DNA of 64,000 bases, taken from Martelella mediterranea. GTDB taxonomy: Bacteria; Pseudomonadota; Alphaproteobacteria; Rhizobiales; Rhizobiaceae. This document shows positions 18,176 to 27,974 of the stretch, piece after piece; positions within the stretch are counted from its first letter, which is position 1, and each line of letters begins with the position of its first letter. The DNA lies in contig NZ_SMAR01000012.1 of the NCBI RefSeq assembly GCF_004342225.1, positions 1 through 64,000 of the forward strand, written 5' to 3'. The notes beneath the pieces are model-generated. The model made no database searches, was not told where the DNA came from, and saw nothing but the letters and a program-made list of their open reading frames with translations. Both the position numbers and the translations under genes were made by a program.

Positions 18176-19999
18176 TCAGCCGGCAGCGCGCGATTTCTCG
18201 AAGCGCTTGCGTTCGTTGGGATCCAGATAGAGCTTGCGCAGACGGATCGATTTCGGCGTAACTTCCACCAGTTCATCATCCTGAATCCAGGAAAGCGCGC
18301 GGTCCAGTGTCATGCGAACCGGCGGCGTCAGCTTGACAGCTTCATCCTTGCCGGCGGATCGGATGTTGGTGAGCTGCTTGCCTTTCAGCACATTGACTTC
18401 AAGGTCATTGTCACGGGTATGGATGCCGACGATCATGCCAGCATAAACCTTATCGCCGGGATCGATGACCATCGGGCCGCGATCTTCCAGATTGAACATC
18501 GCGTAGGCCACGGCCTCACCAGACTGGTTCGAAAGCAGAACGCCCTGATTACGTCCACCGATCTCACCCTTGAAAGGCTGATAGTCGTGGAACAGGCGGT
18601 TCATGATGGCTGTGCCGCGCGTATCGGTCAAAAGCTCAGACTGATATCCGATCAGGCCGCGCGTCGGCGCGAAGAAACGCAGGCGAACGCGGTCGCCGCC
18701 GGATGGACGAAGCTCGACCATCTCGCCTTTACGCTCAGCCATTTTCTGAACAACAACGCCGGAATGCTCCTCATCAACGTCGATGACGACTTCCTCAATT
18801 GGCTCCATCAGCTGGCCGGTTTCTTCGTCTTTGTGCATGACAACACGCGGACGTGAAACGGCAATTTCGAAGCCTTCGCGGCGCATGGTTTCGATCAGCA
18901 CTGCAAGCTGAAGCTCGCCGCGACCGGAGACATAGAAGGATTCCTTGCCCGGAGCCTCTTCAATTTTCAGCGCGACATTGCCTTCGGCTTCTTTGAACAG
19001 CCGGTCACGGATGACACGGCTCGTCACCTTGTCGCCTTCGGTGCCTGCAAGCGGACTATCATTGACGATGAATGACATCGTAACAGTCGGAGGATCAATC
19101 GGCTGTGCGGTCAGCGCCGTGGTTACTGACGGATCGCAGAACGTGTCCGCCACGGTGCCTTTGGAAAGACCGGCAATGGCAACAATGTCGCCTGCCTGAG
19201 CCTCTTCGATCGGCTGCCGTTCAATGCCACGGAAAGCCAGAATTTTGGACACGCGACCGGTTTCGACGGTCTTGCCGTCTTGCCCCAGAACCTTGACGGG
19301 CTGGTTTGGCTTGAGGGTCCCTGAATTGATACGGCCGGTGATGATGCGCCCGAGATAGGGGTTGGCTTCCAGCAGCGTACCGATCATGGTGAACGGACCT
19401 TCGGCAACCGGCGGCTCGGGAACATGATCGACAACCAGGTCCAGAAGCGGGCCGAGACCCTGATCTGTCGGGCCTTCCGGTGAGGTGTTCATCCAGCCTG
19501 CGCGGCCAGACCCGTAGAGTATGTGAAAGTCGAGCTGTTCGTCGGTTGCGTCGAGCGCGGCAAACAGGTCGAACACCTCGTTGACGACTTCGTCAGCGCG
19601 GGCATCCGGGCGGTCGATCTTGTTGATCGCGACGATCGGCTTCAGGCCAACCTTGAGCGCCTTTCCGACAACGAACTTGGTCTGCGGCATCGGACCTTCA
19701 GCCGCATCGACGAGAACGATGGCGCCATCCACCATCGACAGGATGCGCTCAACCTCACCACCGAAGTCGGCGTGGCCGGGCGTGTCGACGATGTTGATGC
19801 GGGTATCCTTCCAGACGACCGATGTTGCCTTGGCAAGAATAGTGATGCCGCGTTCTTTTTCGAGGTCGTTGGAGTCCATTACGCGTTCATCAACGCGCTG
19901 ATTTTCACGGAATGCGCCGGACTGTTTCAAAAGCTCATCGACGAGTGTCGTTTTGCCATGGTCAACGTGCGCGATAATCGCGATATTGCGAAGTGCCAT
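18176..19999 (-). CDS. typA: Ribosome-associated translational GTPase TypA/BipA
   Basis: 607 residues from ATG 19999 ([19 protein letters not shown]); the 12 codons upstream are unrelated to the family. GTPase motifs: [10 protein letters not shown] (G1), ERGITI (switch I), [16 protein letters not shown] (G3) and NKIDRPDAR (G4). Domains II, III and V plus the BipA-specific C-terminal region follow, ending [19 protein letters not shown]. It assists ribosome assembly and growth under stress or low temperature. Confidence 0.97.
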   Translation of the reverse strand: MALRNIAIIAHVDHGKTTLVDELLKQSGAFRENQRVDERVMDSNDLEKERGITILAKATSVVWKDTRINIVDTPGHADFGGEVERILSMVDGAIVLVDAAEGPMPQTKFVVGKALKVGLKPIVAINKIDRPDARADEVVNEVFDLFAALDATDEQLDFHILYGSGRAGWMNTSPEGPTDQGLGPLLDLVVDHVPEPPVAEGPFTMIGTLLEANPYLGRIITGRINSGTLKPNQPVKVLGQDGKTVETGRVSKILAFRGIERQPIEEAQAGDIVAIAGLSKGTVADTFCDPSVTTALTAQPIDPPTVTMSFIVNDSPLAGTEGDKVTSRVIRDRLFKEAEGNVALKIEEAPGKESFYVSGRGELQLAVLIETMRREGFEIAVSRPRVVMHKDEETGQLMEPIEEVVIDVDEEHSGVVVQKMAERKGEMVELRPSGGDRVRLRFFAPTRGLIGYQSELLTDTRGTAIMNRLFHDYQPFKGEIGGRNQGVLLSNQSGEAVAYAMFNLEDRGPMVIDPGDKVYAGMIVGIHTRDNDLEVNVLKGKQLTNIRSAGKDEAVKLTPPVRMTLDRALSWIQDDELVEVTPKSIRLRKLYLDPNERKRFEKSRAAG

Positions 20000-20120
20000 A
20001 CTATAAATCTCTGGGGCTGGGGCGCAGTCAAACAAAAATGGGGAGGGGGCGCCCGTTAGTCATGAGGGCGCTCTTACACATTTTTTGACGAAAACGAAAG
20101 AGAATGTTTTGTGGCAGTCT

Positions 20121-22019
20121 CTAGCTAAAGCCCAGAAGCAAGGCACTCTGATAGAAAATGAACGCCACAACCCAGGCATAAACAAGCGATACGATCAGTG
20201 AAAAGACCATGAAGCCGGTTGATTTGCTTTCCGCCTTTACCGTGGCAACCGTTGTCAGGCATGGGGTGTAAAGCAGGCAGAACAGGCAGAAGGAATAAGC
20301 TGCTGCCGGTGAAACTGTGATGGCGATCTGATGCGCGACGAGGCCTGAAGACATGGCATAGATCGTCGATAATGAGCCGATCACGACTTCCTTGGCGATA
20401 AATCCGAAAATCAGCGCCAGTGTAAGGTACGGGTTGATGCCAATGGGAGCCATCACCGGTTGCAGGAATTCACCGAGCTGCCCACCCCATGTTTCAAGCC
20501 CGGTCGCATTAGTCGGGAAATTGGTCAGAAACCAGACTGCAATCGTGCCGACGATGATAAAGCGTGTGGCCCGACGCAGAAATTCGCGCAGCTCGCCATA
20601 CCCGCGCAGCCAGACCTGCCTGAGTGTCGGCACCCGATAGGGCGGCAACTCCAGCACAAACGGTTCTGTATTCTTGAACTGTTTTGACCGGCTGAAAATG
20701 GCAGCGGCCAGAAAGGCCGCGGCAAAGCTGATGATATAAAATGAGAAAAGCACCAGTGGTCCCTGCGATGCAGGGAATACGGCTGCGATGATGAAGACAA
20801 AAACAGCCAGTCGCGCCGAACACAGCGAAAACGGGATGATCAGCATAGAAAGCAGGCGCAAAGGCTGTGAGCGCATCACGCGCGTACCCATCAATGCCGG
20901 CACATTGCAGCCAAAGCCCATCATCTGCATTACGAATGCACGGCCGTCCAGGCCGATCTGGCGCATGAAGGCGTCCATCAGATAGGCGGCGCGGGAGAGA
21001 TAACCGGAGTCTTCTACCGCTGCCATGCAAAAGAAAAACAGCATGATCAGGGGTATGAACGAGGCGACCGTCGCGACGCCAAGCCAGATGCCATTGATGA
21101 CAAAATTCTGAAGCCATGCCGGACCGAGGCTTAAGGCCGGCTCCAGCGCATACCTTTGAATACTGTCGGTGATAAAGCCTGCCCAGTCTTGTGATGGCAG
21201 TCCGATAGCCCAGACGATATAGAAAACAAGCAGCATTACCGCGAAGAAGATCGGCAGGCCGAGGACGGGATGAAGCAGGATCCGATCCAGCTTTTCCGTC
21301 AGCGTTTTCGGCGGGGTGTCCGGATATTTCACTGCACCGTTCAGGGCTTCAGCGAGAGTTTCCTCCGACATCAGCGTTGAGCGCAATGTGTCGTAATCTG
21401 CCAGAACCGGCGGCATGTTTTCGCGCGCGCTCAGCGACCGGCTGACCGTTTCAATGGCATCTGCATAGCCTTCACCATATTTGGCGCTGATGAGATGAAC
21501 CGGCAGGCCAAGGCGTGCTGAAAGGGCTTCCGGATCGATTTCGATGCCATGTTTGCGGGCCTCATCGCACATATTGAGCATAACGACAGCTGGAATGCCC
21601 AGCTTCTGAACCTGAAGCGGTGTCAGAATTTGCCGGTCGATCTGGCTGGCATTGATAACAATAACAAGAAGATCGACGGGATAGGTTTTGAGGAAATTGG
21701 CGACAACCGTTTCATCTTCGGAATACCCCTCGAGATCATAAATGCCGGGCAGGTCGACGAACTCGACTTCTCGGCCATCCAGCCTGATGCGGGCGTTGGA
21801 GAGCGAAACCGTGATCCCCGGCCAGTTACCGACATAGGCATTGGCCCCGGTGATGCGGTTGTAAAGCATCGATTTGCCGGTATTCGGCTGACCGAGCATT
21901 GCAACACGCGGTACATCGTTCAGATCAAGATTGGCTTCGGCGGGGGAGCAGTGACTCATCATGGCATCCAGAAATATTGTCCGGCCCCCACATCTGATGC
22001 GACGGACCGGAGTGGTCAT
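20121..22019 (-). CDS. feoB: Ferrous iron transporter FeoB
   Basis: 632 residues; the start could also be the Met pair at 20-21. The N-terminal G domain has GQPNTGKS (43-50), the GNWPGIT switch and DLPG (89-92), then NMCDE as G4. Two Gate domains of hydrophobic helices follow from about 255, with MMGFGCNVPALMGTR (conserved Cys) and IPFSLCSARLAVF. It moves Fe2+ across the inner membrane. It is shorter than E. coli FeoB, as in many alphaproteobacteria, and has no C-terminal FeoC-like part. feoA is upstream, 105 bases away, and no strong ribosome site is visible for feoB. Confidence 0.95.
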   Translation of the reverse strand: MTTPVRRIRCGGRTIFLDAMMSHCSPAEANLDLNDVPRVAMLGQPNTGKSMLYNRITGANAYVGNWPGITVSLSNARIRLDGREVEFVDLPGIYDLEGYSEDETVVANFLKTYPVDLLVIVINASQIDRQILTPLQVQKLGIPAVVMLNMCDEARKHGIEIDPEALSARLGLPVHLISAKYGEGYADAIETVSRSLSARENMPPVLADYDTLRSTLMSEETLAEALNGAVKYPDTPPKTLTEKLDRILLHPVLGLPIFFAVMLLVFYIVWAIGLPSQDWAGFITDSIQRYALEPALSLGPAWLQNFVINGIWLGVATVASFIPLIMLFFFCMAAVEDSGYLSRAAYLMDAFMRQIGLDGRAFVMQMMGFGCNVPALMGTRVMRSQPLRLLSMLIIPFSLCSARLAVFVFIIAAVFPASQGPLVLFSFYIISFAAAFLAAAIFSRSKQFKNTEPFVLELPPYRVPTLRQVWLRGYGELREFLRRATRFIIVGTIAVWFLTNFPTNATGLETWGGQLGEFLQPVMAPIGINPYLTLALIFGFIAKEVVIGSLSTIYAMSSGLVAHQIAITVSPAAAYSFCLFCLLYTPCLTTVATVKAESKSTGFMVFSLIVSLVYAWVVAFIFYQSALLLGFS

Positions 22020-22124
22020 ACTGTGTTTTGTCTGACCCGGAGCGCTTTAAATATGCGCTTCTCTTTGAGGGAGATATTCCTGCAGGAGGACGTAGGAAAA
22101 ATGCTGAAACAGCGTAACGGTTCG

Positions 22125-22403
22125 TCAGATCCTGCGTACCTTGACCAGCTCTGCTTCCGAGCGACGGATTGCGATTTCCGTGGTTTTACCGGCGCGCACA
22201 ACCAGCGGACCACCGAACCAGCCGTGGCGGAGCATCGAAACCTGATGTGATGAACTGACGCCAAGCGCTCGCAATCGAACAGAAAGGCCGTTTTCATAAC
22301 TGCCTGCTTCGACGATTTCTACAATGCCGCTTTCGCCCGGCTGCAGGTTGTCGAGTGAGACAATCCTGCCTGCAAGGACGGTTTCCAACGCCGGATTGTT
22401 CAT
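22125..22403 (-). CDS. feoA: FeoA-domain protein
   Basis: 92 residues, one SH3-like FeoA domain: SLDNLQPGESGIVEIVEAG, VRLRALGVSSSHQVSMLRHG, GGPLVVRAGKTTEIAIRRSEAELVKV. It is the small cytosolic partner needed for FeoB function. Leading gene of feoAB. Confidence 0.93.
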   Translation of the reverse strand: MNNPALETVLAGRIVSLDNLQPGESGIVEIVEAGSYENGLSVRLRALGVSSSHQVSMLRHGWFGGPLVVRAGKTTEIAIRRSEAELVKVRRI

Positions 22404-22686
22404 GCACCTTCTCCATTGATCTCAAAAGATCGCTCGAATGGAACAGGCTTTGCGCGGCACGACCCGCTGAGTGTCAGAAAAGCAGCATCGGCCGGAGAAC
22501 AAAGTCTTAGTCGTTTATGCGCCAAAAGGTCAGCTATTTGCAGAGCGGCCAAAGCCAAGATCTGCGAATGCTTCTCAATTCGACTGCTAATCTATGCCAC
22601 GCTGAGTGACTTTGCGCAAGATACTTAACCTAAAACTGAAAGTTTTAATAAGTAATTGAAAAATATAAAAGAAGTATAGAATTTCG

Positions 22687-22732
22687 TAGAATGATTCTAA
22701 GGAGAAATAGACCTGGATATGCGGCCAATCAA
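22687..22732 (-). promoter_or_regulatory. Candidate feoAB promoter with an Irr-type iron control element
   Basis: On the minus strand TTGATT (22732-22727) and TATTTC (22709-22704) are 17 bases apart. TTAGAATCATTCTA follows immediately (22700-22687) and fits the rhizobial ICE pattern TTTAGAA-N3-TTCTAAA at most positions. The site would overlap the transcription start and leave a feoA leader of about 290 bases. A second -35/-10-like pair (TTGCGC near 22619, CATAGA 17 bases on) lies closer to feoA. Confidence 0.4.
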
Positions 22733-22784
22733 CGCAGATGGCATTGTCGGATCTATCCAGGCGAGACGGTATTTCAGTGTGAAA

Positions 22785-22816
22785 TGAAAAAGCCGGCTGC
22801 AAATATACAACCGGCT
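22785..22816 (-). terminator. Rho-independent terminator of the uxaC-uxaA operon
   Basis: On the minus strand AGCCGGTTG / CAGCCGGCT (22816-22808 / 22799-22791) pairs over nine positions with one wobble and runs into TTTTTC. It lies about 130 bases past the uxaA stop. Confidence 0.8.
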
Positions 22817-22944
22817 GAGAGCGTCGGGCGAGAAAGCCGAACCCGGTTTTTCGTTACCCTGACCTGTCAGGAACTTCAGCTACATCAGGCGATGCTGACC
22901 AATCGCCCGGTGTTATGGACAACGCGCAATGCGTTTGAAGAGGC

Positions 22945-24480
22945 TTACATCACTGCGCCAACCTGCCACGGCACGAATTCATTATCGCCAAGGCCCAAAA
23001 TCTCTGACTTGGTTTTCTGGCCGGACGCGGCTGCGAGCACATAGTCGAGAATTTCCTGTCCTTTTTCCTCAATGCTGGCGCCACCGGAAAGGATGTCTCC
23101 ACAATTGAGGTCCATGTCATCGGGCATTGAGGCAAACAGCGCCGAGTTGGTGGCAACCTTGATTGTCGGTGTGGGCTTGGACCCAAAGGCAGAGCCGCGG
23201 CCCGTGGTAAACACCAGCATCTGCGCGCCCCCTGCAATCTGACCGGTTGCCGAAACCGGATCATAACCGGGCGTATCCATGAACAGGAGCCCCTTTTCGC
23301 GAATCTGCTCGCCATATTCGAGCACATCGGCCAGCGGCGTGCTGCCCGCTTTGGCCACTGCACCAAGCGACTTTTCCAGGATCGTCGTCAAGCCGCCCTG
23401 CTTGTTGCCGGGGGAGGGGTTGTTGTCCATCGAGCCATGGGCCGCTGCGGTGTATTCCTCCCACCATTTGATCCGGGTCAGCAGTTTCTGTGCAACCTCT
23501 TCGCTGGCAGAACGGCGCAACAGCAGTTGTTCAGCACCATAAATCTCCGGTGTTTCGGAAAGAACGACCGCGCCGCCCATTCCGATCAGAAGGTCTGAAG
23601 CAACACCAAGTGCAGGGTTTGCGGTAATGCCGGAAAAACCATCCGAGCCGCCGCATTGGAGCGCCAGTTTCAGTTCTGATGCCGGGATTTCAACGCGCTT
23701 TGCCTCGTTGACCTTCGGCAGGAGTTTTTTGATGTGATCGACGATCATGTCGATGGATTTCTGCGTGCCGCCATTTTCCTGAATGGTCATCATGAAGAAA
23801 CGGCTTTCATCCATCTCACCATGGATTTCGCGCATCCGCGCAAGCTGCATCTGCTCACAGCCAAGGCCGACGAAGAGCGCCGCACCGGTGTTCGGATGAG
23901 TTGCGTAACCCCAGAGAACCCGTTGCAGGTTATCAAAACCGGGGCCGGAATTGGCCATGCCGCAGCCGGTGCCATGGGCAAAGGCGGCCACGCCGTCAAC
24001 ATTGGGATAGTTTTCCAGAATGCCGGAATGGTTGATGATGTCGGCCGCCTTGCGGATGACCGTGGCGGAACAGTTCACCGTGCCGCAAATGGCGATATAA
24101 TTGCGCGTTCCCGCAGAGCCATCCTCACGCCGGTATCCCATGAATGTGCGCGGGGCGACTTCGGGAATGGCTGCCTTTGCGGCTTCCAGATCGGCGCCGA
24201 TCTGATATTCACGGCCATGATCACCGAACGAGCAGTTGTGGACATGGACATGTTCACCAGCCCTGATCGGACGTGAGGCATAGCCGATCAACTGGCCGAA
24301 TTTGTAGATTTCACCGCCTTCGGGAATATCAACATTGGCGATCTTGTGGCCGCGGGTGACTGGCTTTTCAAGCGGCACTCCAGAGCCCAGCGGTGTAGCA
24401 CCGGCATTGGCATTCACAGTCAGGATTGAGACCGTGTCCTTCGGGTGCAGTTTCAGACAGTCGGATTGTTCAGCCATCAT
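22945..24480 (-). CDS. uxaA: Altronate dehydratase family protein (UxaA)
   Basis: 511 residues, near the E. coli UxaA length. An N-terminal SAF-like domain (about 1-90, with HVHVHNCSFGDHGREY) is followed by the large galactarate/altronate dehydratase domain: GYRREDGSAGTRNYIAI, GTVNCSATVIRKAADI, FAHGTGCGMANSG, VGLGCEQMQ, LQCGGSDGFSGITANPALG and GRGSAFGSKPTPTIKVATN. Cysteines and acidic residues fit a metal-dependent enzyme. It dehydrates D-altronate to 2-keto-3-deoxygluconate (KDG). Last gene of the leftward operon, 126 bases after the reductase gene. Confidence 0.9.
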   Translation of the reverse strand: MMAEQSDCLKLHPKDTVSILTVNANAGATPLGSGVPLEKPVTRGHKIANVDIPEGGEIYKFGQLIGYASRPIRAGEHVHVHNCSFGDHGREYQIGADLEAAKAAIPEVAPRTFMGYRREDGSAGTRNYIAICGTVNCSATVIRKAADIINHSGILENYPNVDGVAAFAHGTGCGMANSGPGFDNLQRVLWGYATHPNTGAALFVGLGCEQMQLARMREIHGEMDESRFFMMTIQENGGTQKSIDMIVDHIKKLLPKVNEAKRVEIPASELKLALQCGGSDGFSGITANPALGVASDLLIGMGGAVVLSETPEIYGAEQLLLRRSASEEVAQKLLTRIKWWEEYTAAAHGSMDNNPSPGNKQGGLTTILEKSLGAVAKAGSTPLADVLEYGEQIREKGLLFMDTPGYDPVSATGQIAGGAQMLVFTTGRGSAFGSKPTPTIKVATNSALFASMPDDMDLNCGDILSGGASIEEKGQEILDYVLAAASGQKTKSEILGLGDNEFVPWQVGAVM

Positions 24481-24575
24481 AGACCTCCAGACGGGCAGCG
24501 GCTTGACCCGCTATTCATAATGGCCGGCTTCTGGCGGAAGAGTTACCAGGCCGGATTCTTTTTGCATTCGGGCAA

Positions 24576-24595
24576 GGGGTGGCTTTCGCCACCCC
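24576..24595 (-). terminator. Tetraloop hairpin between the reductase gene and uxaA (possible attenuator)
   Basis: GGGGTGGC / GCCACCCC with, on the transcribed strand, a GAAA (GNRA) loop. No T-run follows, so RNA processing or stabilisation is as likely as partial termination. Confidence 0.45.
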
Positions 24596-24606
24596 AAACA
24601 TCAGCT

Positions 24607-26082
24607 TTAGGCAACGACCTGTTCAGCCATAACGCGTGCACCCTTTTCGACAAGTCCCTCATATGCAGAGACGAGGCCTTCAACGAATGCCTTATTTTCC
24701 TGCAAAACCTTGGGGAAGACGTCGTCGACGGCGACCATCGCTTCGACCTTCTTGCGTGGTGTTTCGCCGCTGTCTGAAAGCGCTTTCAGCTTTTCGGCGA
24801 GCGGGTCTCGCACATCGATCGGGTTGCCGCGTTCGTCCACACCGCCGACATAGCGCATCCATGCAGCAATCGCGAGCGAAAGGCCGGGAACCGGACGATC
24901 GGCTTCCAGATCCTCAGCGACGGTCTCCAGAATACGCTGCGGCAGCTTCTGTGAACCATCCATGGCGATCTGCCATGTGCGATGCTGGATCGACGGGTTT
25001 GAGTACCGCTCGAACAGAGCGGCGGTATATTCCTCAAGGCTGACACCGGGCGGTGCGTCAACAGCCGGGATGATTTCTCTTTCCCAGAGGAATTTGCAAT
25101 AGGCTGCAAACACCGGATCGGAAACGGTTTCGAAGATGGTTTCCTTGCCCGCCAGATAACCAAGATAGGAAATCGAGGAGTGCGTACCGTTCAGGCATCT
25201 GAGTTTCATATGCTCAAACGGGGTTACGTCTTCAACCAACTGCGCGCCGGCTGCACCGATATCCGGGCGTTCATTGTCGACAAACTTGCCTTCAACGACC
25301 CACTGGCGGAAGGGCTCGTGCATCACCGGAACCGGATCGTAAACGCCGGTCAGTTCTGCAACCTGCTCGATATCTTCCGGCTTGGTAGCCGGAACAATCC
25401 GGTCAATCATGGTGCAGGGGAAGGTGACTTCTTTCTCGATCCATTCGGCAAGCTCAGGATCGATCATGCCAGCCAGTTCGACGACAACGGCGTGGACGAC
25501 ATGGCCGTTATTGGGAAGGTTGTCCGAACTCATCATCGTAAACGGACGGATACCAGCCTTGCGGCGACGATCCAGTGCGCGAACGATATATCCGATTGCC
25601 GACTTCGGCTTGTTCGGATCTTTCAGGTCTTCCAGAATGAACGGATGCTCACGGTTGAGCTTTCCGGTTGACGGGAAATGGCAGTAGCCTTTTTCAGTCA
25701 CCGTCGATGTGACGATCTTGATTTTCGGATCGGCCATCAGTGTCAGTACGGCTTCCGGGTCTTCAGGTGCGTCGAGCACATCATTGAGAACCGGGATAAC
25801 CTGCGGCTTGATGCCATCAGGTGCCAGCGAGACAGCTGTGTAGGCAAAGCCCTGCGGCTCGAAAATCTCGCGCTGAAGCGGCGGAGTCATCAGGTTGACG
25901 CCGACAATACCCCAGTCACCGCCGGATTTCTTCATAGCTTCATAAAAATAAATGGCGCCATGGGAGCGGTAAAACGCTCCCAGGCCCAGATGCACAATCC
26001 CCGAACCCGGACGTTCAACGTCCGGGCGTTTGAGGCGGGGAAGGTCTTTCACATTAGCGGGCAAGCCAGCCTCCATCGACAT
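24607..26082 (-). CDS. uxuB: Mannitol dehydrogenase-family uronate reductase (UxuB/UxaB type)
   Basis: About 491 residues from ATG 26082. TTG 26064, five bases after GGAGG, and GTG 26052 are alternative starts; all overlap or touch the kduD end. The NAD-binding N-terminal half has IVHLGLGAFYRSHGAIYF and GIVGVNL, then IVTSTVTEKGYC. The C-terminal half has KLRCLNGTHSSISYLGYLAG with the conserved catalytic Lys/Asn region. It reduces a keto-uronate to an aldonate. The sequence is closer to fructuronate reductase, but its only dehydratase partner here is UxaA, which needs altronate, so tagaturonate reduction in vivo is likely. Symbol therefore tentative. Confidence 0.8.
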   Translation of the reverse strand: MSMEAGLPANVKDLPRLKRPDVERPGSGIVHLGLGAFYRSHGAIYFYEAMKKSGGDWGIVGVNLMTPPLQREIFEPQGFAYTAVSLAPDGIKPQVIPVLNDVLDAPEDPEAVLTLMADPKIKIVTSTVTEKGYCHFPSTGKLNREHPFILEDLKDPNKPKSAIGYIVRALDRRRKAGIRPFTMMSSDNLPNNGHVVHAVVVELAGMIDPELAEWIEKEVTFPCTMIDRIVPATKPEDIEQVAELTGVYDPVPVMHEPFRQWVVEGKFVDNERPDIGAAGAQLVEDVTPFEHMKLRCLNGTHSSISYLGYLAGKETIFETVSDPVFAAYCKFLWEREIIPAVDAPPGVSLEEYTAALFERYSNPSIQHRTWQIAMDGSQKLPQRILETVAEDLEADRPVPGLSLAIAAWMRYVGGVDERGNPIDVRDPLAEKLKALSDSGETPRKKVEAMVAVDDVFPKVLQENKAFVEGLVSAYEGLVEKGARVMAEQVVA

Positions 26083-26803
26083 TAAGAACCGCGCCATGGA
26101 TATAATTAGCCGCTGGCGAGGCGAGGAATACGGCCGTTCCCCCCATATCTTCCGGGGAGCCCCAGCGACCTGCCGGGATACGACCGAGAATTTCCGCAGA
26201 GCGCTTTTCATCTGCGCGCAGTGCGGCTGTATTGTTGGTGGCGATGTAGCCTGGCGCGATGGCATTCACATTGATGCCTTTCGCGGCCCATTCATTCGCC
26301 AGAAGCTTGGTAACACCGGCTACACCGCTTTTTGAGGCGGTATAGGAGGGAACGCGAATGCCGCCCTGAAACGACAGCATCGAAGCGATGTTGACGATCT
26401 TGCCAGTGCCGCCGCGTTCCAGAACCTTCTTGCCAAAACCCTGGCAGGTGAAGAACACAGCCTTGATGTTCATATCCATCACGTCGTCCCAGTCTTTTTC
26501 CGAGAAATCGACTGCGTCTTCGCGACGGATCAGGCCGGCATTGTTGACCAGAATATCAATCGGCTTGTCATAGGCCTCAATGAATTTCTTGCCATTCATC
26601 GGATCTGACAGGTCGAGGATTTCGCTGACGGCCTTGCCGCCAGCGTCCTTGATGATCTTGACCGTTTCATCCGATTCAACGTGACTGGTGCATATGACTT
26701 CAGCACCTGCCTGGCCGAGAGCAATTGCAATGCCCTGACCGATGCCGGTGTTCGCGCCTGTCACCAGTGCGCGCTTACCTTCAAGAGAAAAAGAAATAGC
26801 CAT
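26054..26803 (-). CDS. kduD: 2-dehydro-3-deoxy-D-gluconate 5-dehydrogenase
   Basis: 249 residues, classical short-chain dehydrogenase: TGANTGIGQG nucleotide loop, NNAG at about 87-90, catalytic Ser near 140 and YTASKSG (Tyr-x-x-x-Lys) at about 154-158. It opens ISFSLEGKRALVTGANTG, as KduD proteins do. It reduces 2,5-diketo-3-deoxygluconate (DKII) to KDG. The start overlaps the kduI stop by one base (TAATG), so translation is coupled. Confidence 0.94.
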   Translation of the reverse strand: MAISFSLEGKRALVTGANTGIGQGIAIALGQAGAEVICTSHVESDETVKIIKDAGGKAVSEILDLSDPMNGKKFIEAYDKPIDILVNNAGLIRREDAVDFSEKDWDDVMDMNIKAVFFTCQGFGKKVLERGGTGKIVNIASMLSFQGGIRVPSYTASKSGVAGVTKLLANEWAAKGINVNAIAPGYIATNNTAALRADEKRSAEILGRIPAGRWGSPEDMGGTAVFLASPAANYIHGAVLNVDGGWLAR

Positions 26804-27624
26804 TACTTAATCGTCTCCATGGATACCATTTCAACATCTTTGTAATCGACGTTATCGCCAGCCATGGCCCAGATGAACGCATAGTTGGATGTACCTGCAC
26901 CCGAGTGGATCGACCAGGACGGGGAGATTGCACCTTCCTCGTTCTTCAGGACCATGTGACGTGTTTCGTCCGGCTCGCCCATCATGTGGAAGACCCGCGC
27001 ATCTTCATCAAGGTCAATGTAAAGATAGGCTTCCATGCGGCGATCGTGCACATGGGCCGGCATGGTGTTCCAGACGGAACCTTTCTGCAGCTTGGTCATG
27101 CCGACAACAAGCTGGCAGGACTTCATCACGTCAGGGTGGACGAACTGATAGATCGTGCGTTCATTGCAGTTTTCCGAAGAGCCGAGAGTGACATTGGCAG
27201 CTTCTGCGATCTTGATGAGGCGCGACGGGTAGGTCTGGTGGGCCGGAGCCGAGATGATATAAAAGCGGCCTTCACCGGAAAAGGTGATCTTGCCTGCGCC
27301 CATGCCCAGGTAAAGCATGTCGCCGTGCACCATATCGTATTCAGCATCGCAGGTGACCTTTCCGGGGCCGCCAAGCTTCACGATGGTCATTTCGCGGCGG
27401 TCGAGAACCGAGGCTGTACCGCAGGGGGCAACGTGATCCAGCTCCAGCGTACTGTCGCCGGGGCAGGCGCCGCCGACCATCATGCGGTCGTAATGCGTAT
27501 AAATCAGATTGATTTCACCCGGTACGAAGATGTCGCTGACATGAAAATGCTCGCGCAGCTCGGACGTGTCAAACGTACTGGCCGTAACCGGGTCAATAGC
27601 GTGGCGGATTTCGATATTAAGCAT
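26803..27624 (-). CDS. kduI: 5-dehydro-4-deoxy-D-glucuronate isomerase
   Basis: 273 residues, cupin-fold isomerase. It begins MLNIEIRHAIDPVTASTFDTSELREHFHV. Metal ligands are expected in VWNTMPAHVHDRRMEAYLYIDL (His, His, Glu) and near RHMVLKNEEGAISPSWSIHSGAGTSNYAFIWAM. It converts DKI to DKII downstream of KdgF. The E. coli enzyme is of similar length. Confidence 0.96.
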   Translation of the reverse strand: MLNIEIRHAIDPVTASTFDTSELREHFHVSDIFVPGEINLIYTHYDRMMVGGACPGDSTLELDHVAPCGTASVLDRREMTIVKLGGPGKVTCDAEYDMVHGDMLYLGMGAGKITFSGEGRFYIISAPAHQTYPSRLIKIAEAANVTLGSSENCNERTIYQFVHPDVMKSCQLVVGMTKLQKGSVWNTMPAHVHDRRMEAYLYIDLDEDARVFHMMGEPDETRHMVLKNEEGAISPSWSIHSGAGTSNYAFIWAMAGDNVDYKDVEMVSMETIK

Positions 27625-27641
27625 CGTCTTCTCCTCAAATG

Positions 27642-27965
27642 TTAAAGAAAATCATCACGGCGGGGCGTGAAGGTGTCGATCAACGTGCCCTTTTCCAGCG
27701 CTAGGCAGCCATGCGTTGCGTTGGAAGGAATCACGAAACTGTCGCCGGGACCGATCTCGAAACTTTCACCCTCAATGGTGAATTTGAAACGGCCCGACTG
27801 CACATAGGTTGATTGTACATGCGGGTGGCTGTGAAGGCTGCCTTCTCCACCCTCACTGAAATGGAACTCGACAACCATTAGTTCCGCACTGTCTGCAACA
27901 ACCTTGCGCATAACTCCCCCGCCGGCATCAACGGCGGGGAATTGTTTGATCGGGGTTTCAGCCAT
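27642..27965 (-). CDS. kdgF: KdgF-type cupin, unsaturated uronate ring-opening enzyme
   Basis: 107 residues, a single small cupin. Metal-site residues H45, H47, Q51 and H85 are visible in GEGSLHSHPHVQSTYVQSG and IPSNATHGCLA. KdgF catalyses opening of 4,5-unsaturated galacturonate to the linear DKI substrate of KduI. Its place directly before kduI supports this rather than a generic cupin role. This step links the GH105 product to the KDG pathway. Confidence 0.92.
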   Translation of the reverse strand: MAETPIKQFPAVDAGGGVMRKVVADSAELMVVEFHFSEGGEGSLHSHPHVQSTYVQSGRFKFTIEGESFEIGPGDSFVIPSNATHGCLALEKGTLIDTFTPRRDDFL

Positions 27966-27974
27966 GTTTTTCTC

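Larger units (their letters stand above)
22404..22944. other. Intergenic region between uxaA and feoA
   Basis: 541 bases without a credible gene. It holds the uxaA terminator, the possible ICE promoter, a strongly AT-rich stretch (22620-22690) and about 280 bases of possible feoA leader. Short ORFs here are composition artefacts. Confidence 0.6.

Noticed and set aside
20049-20071. GCGCCC/GGGCGC hairpin between feoB and bipA
   Set aside because: Short stem without a T-run in the feoB direction; not convincing as a terminator.
22691-23044. 117-codon ORF across the uxaA end
   Set aside because: It overlaps the C-terminus of uxaA and its terminator on the opposite strand, and its composition has no protein character.
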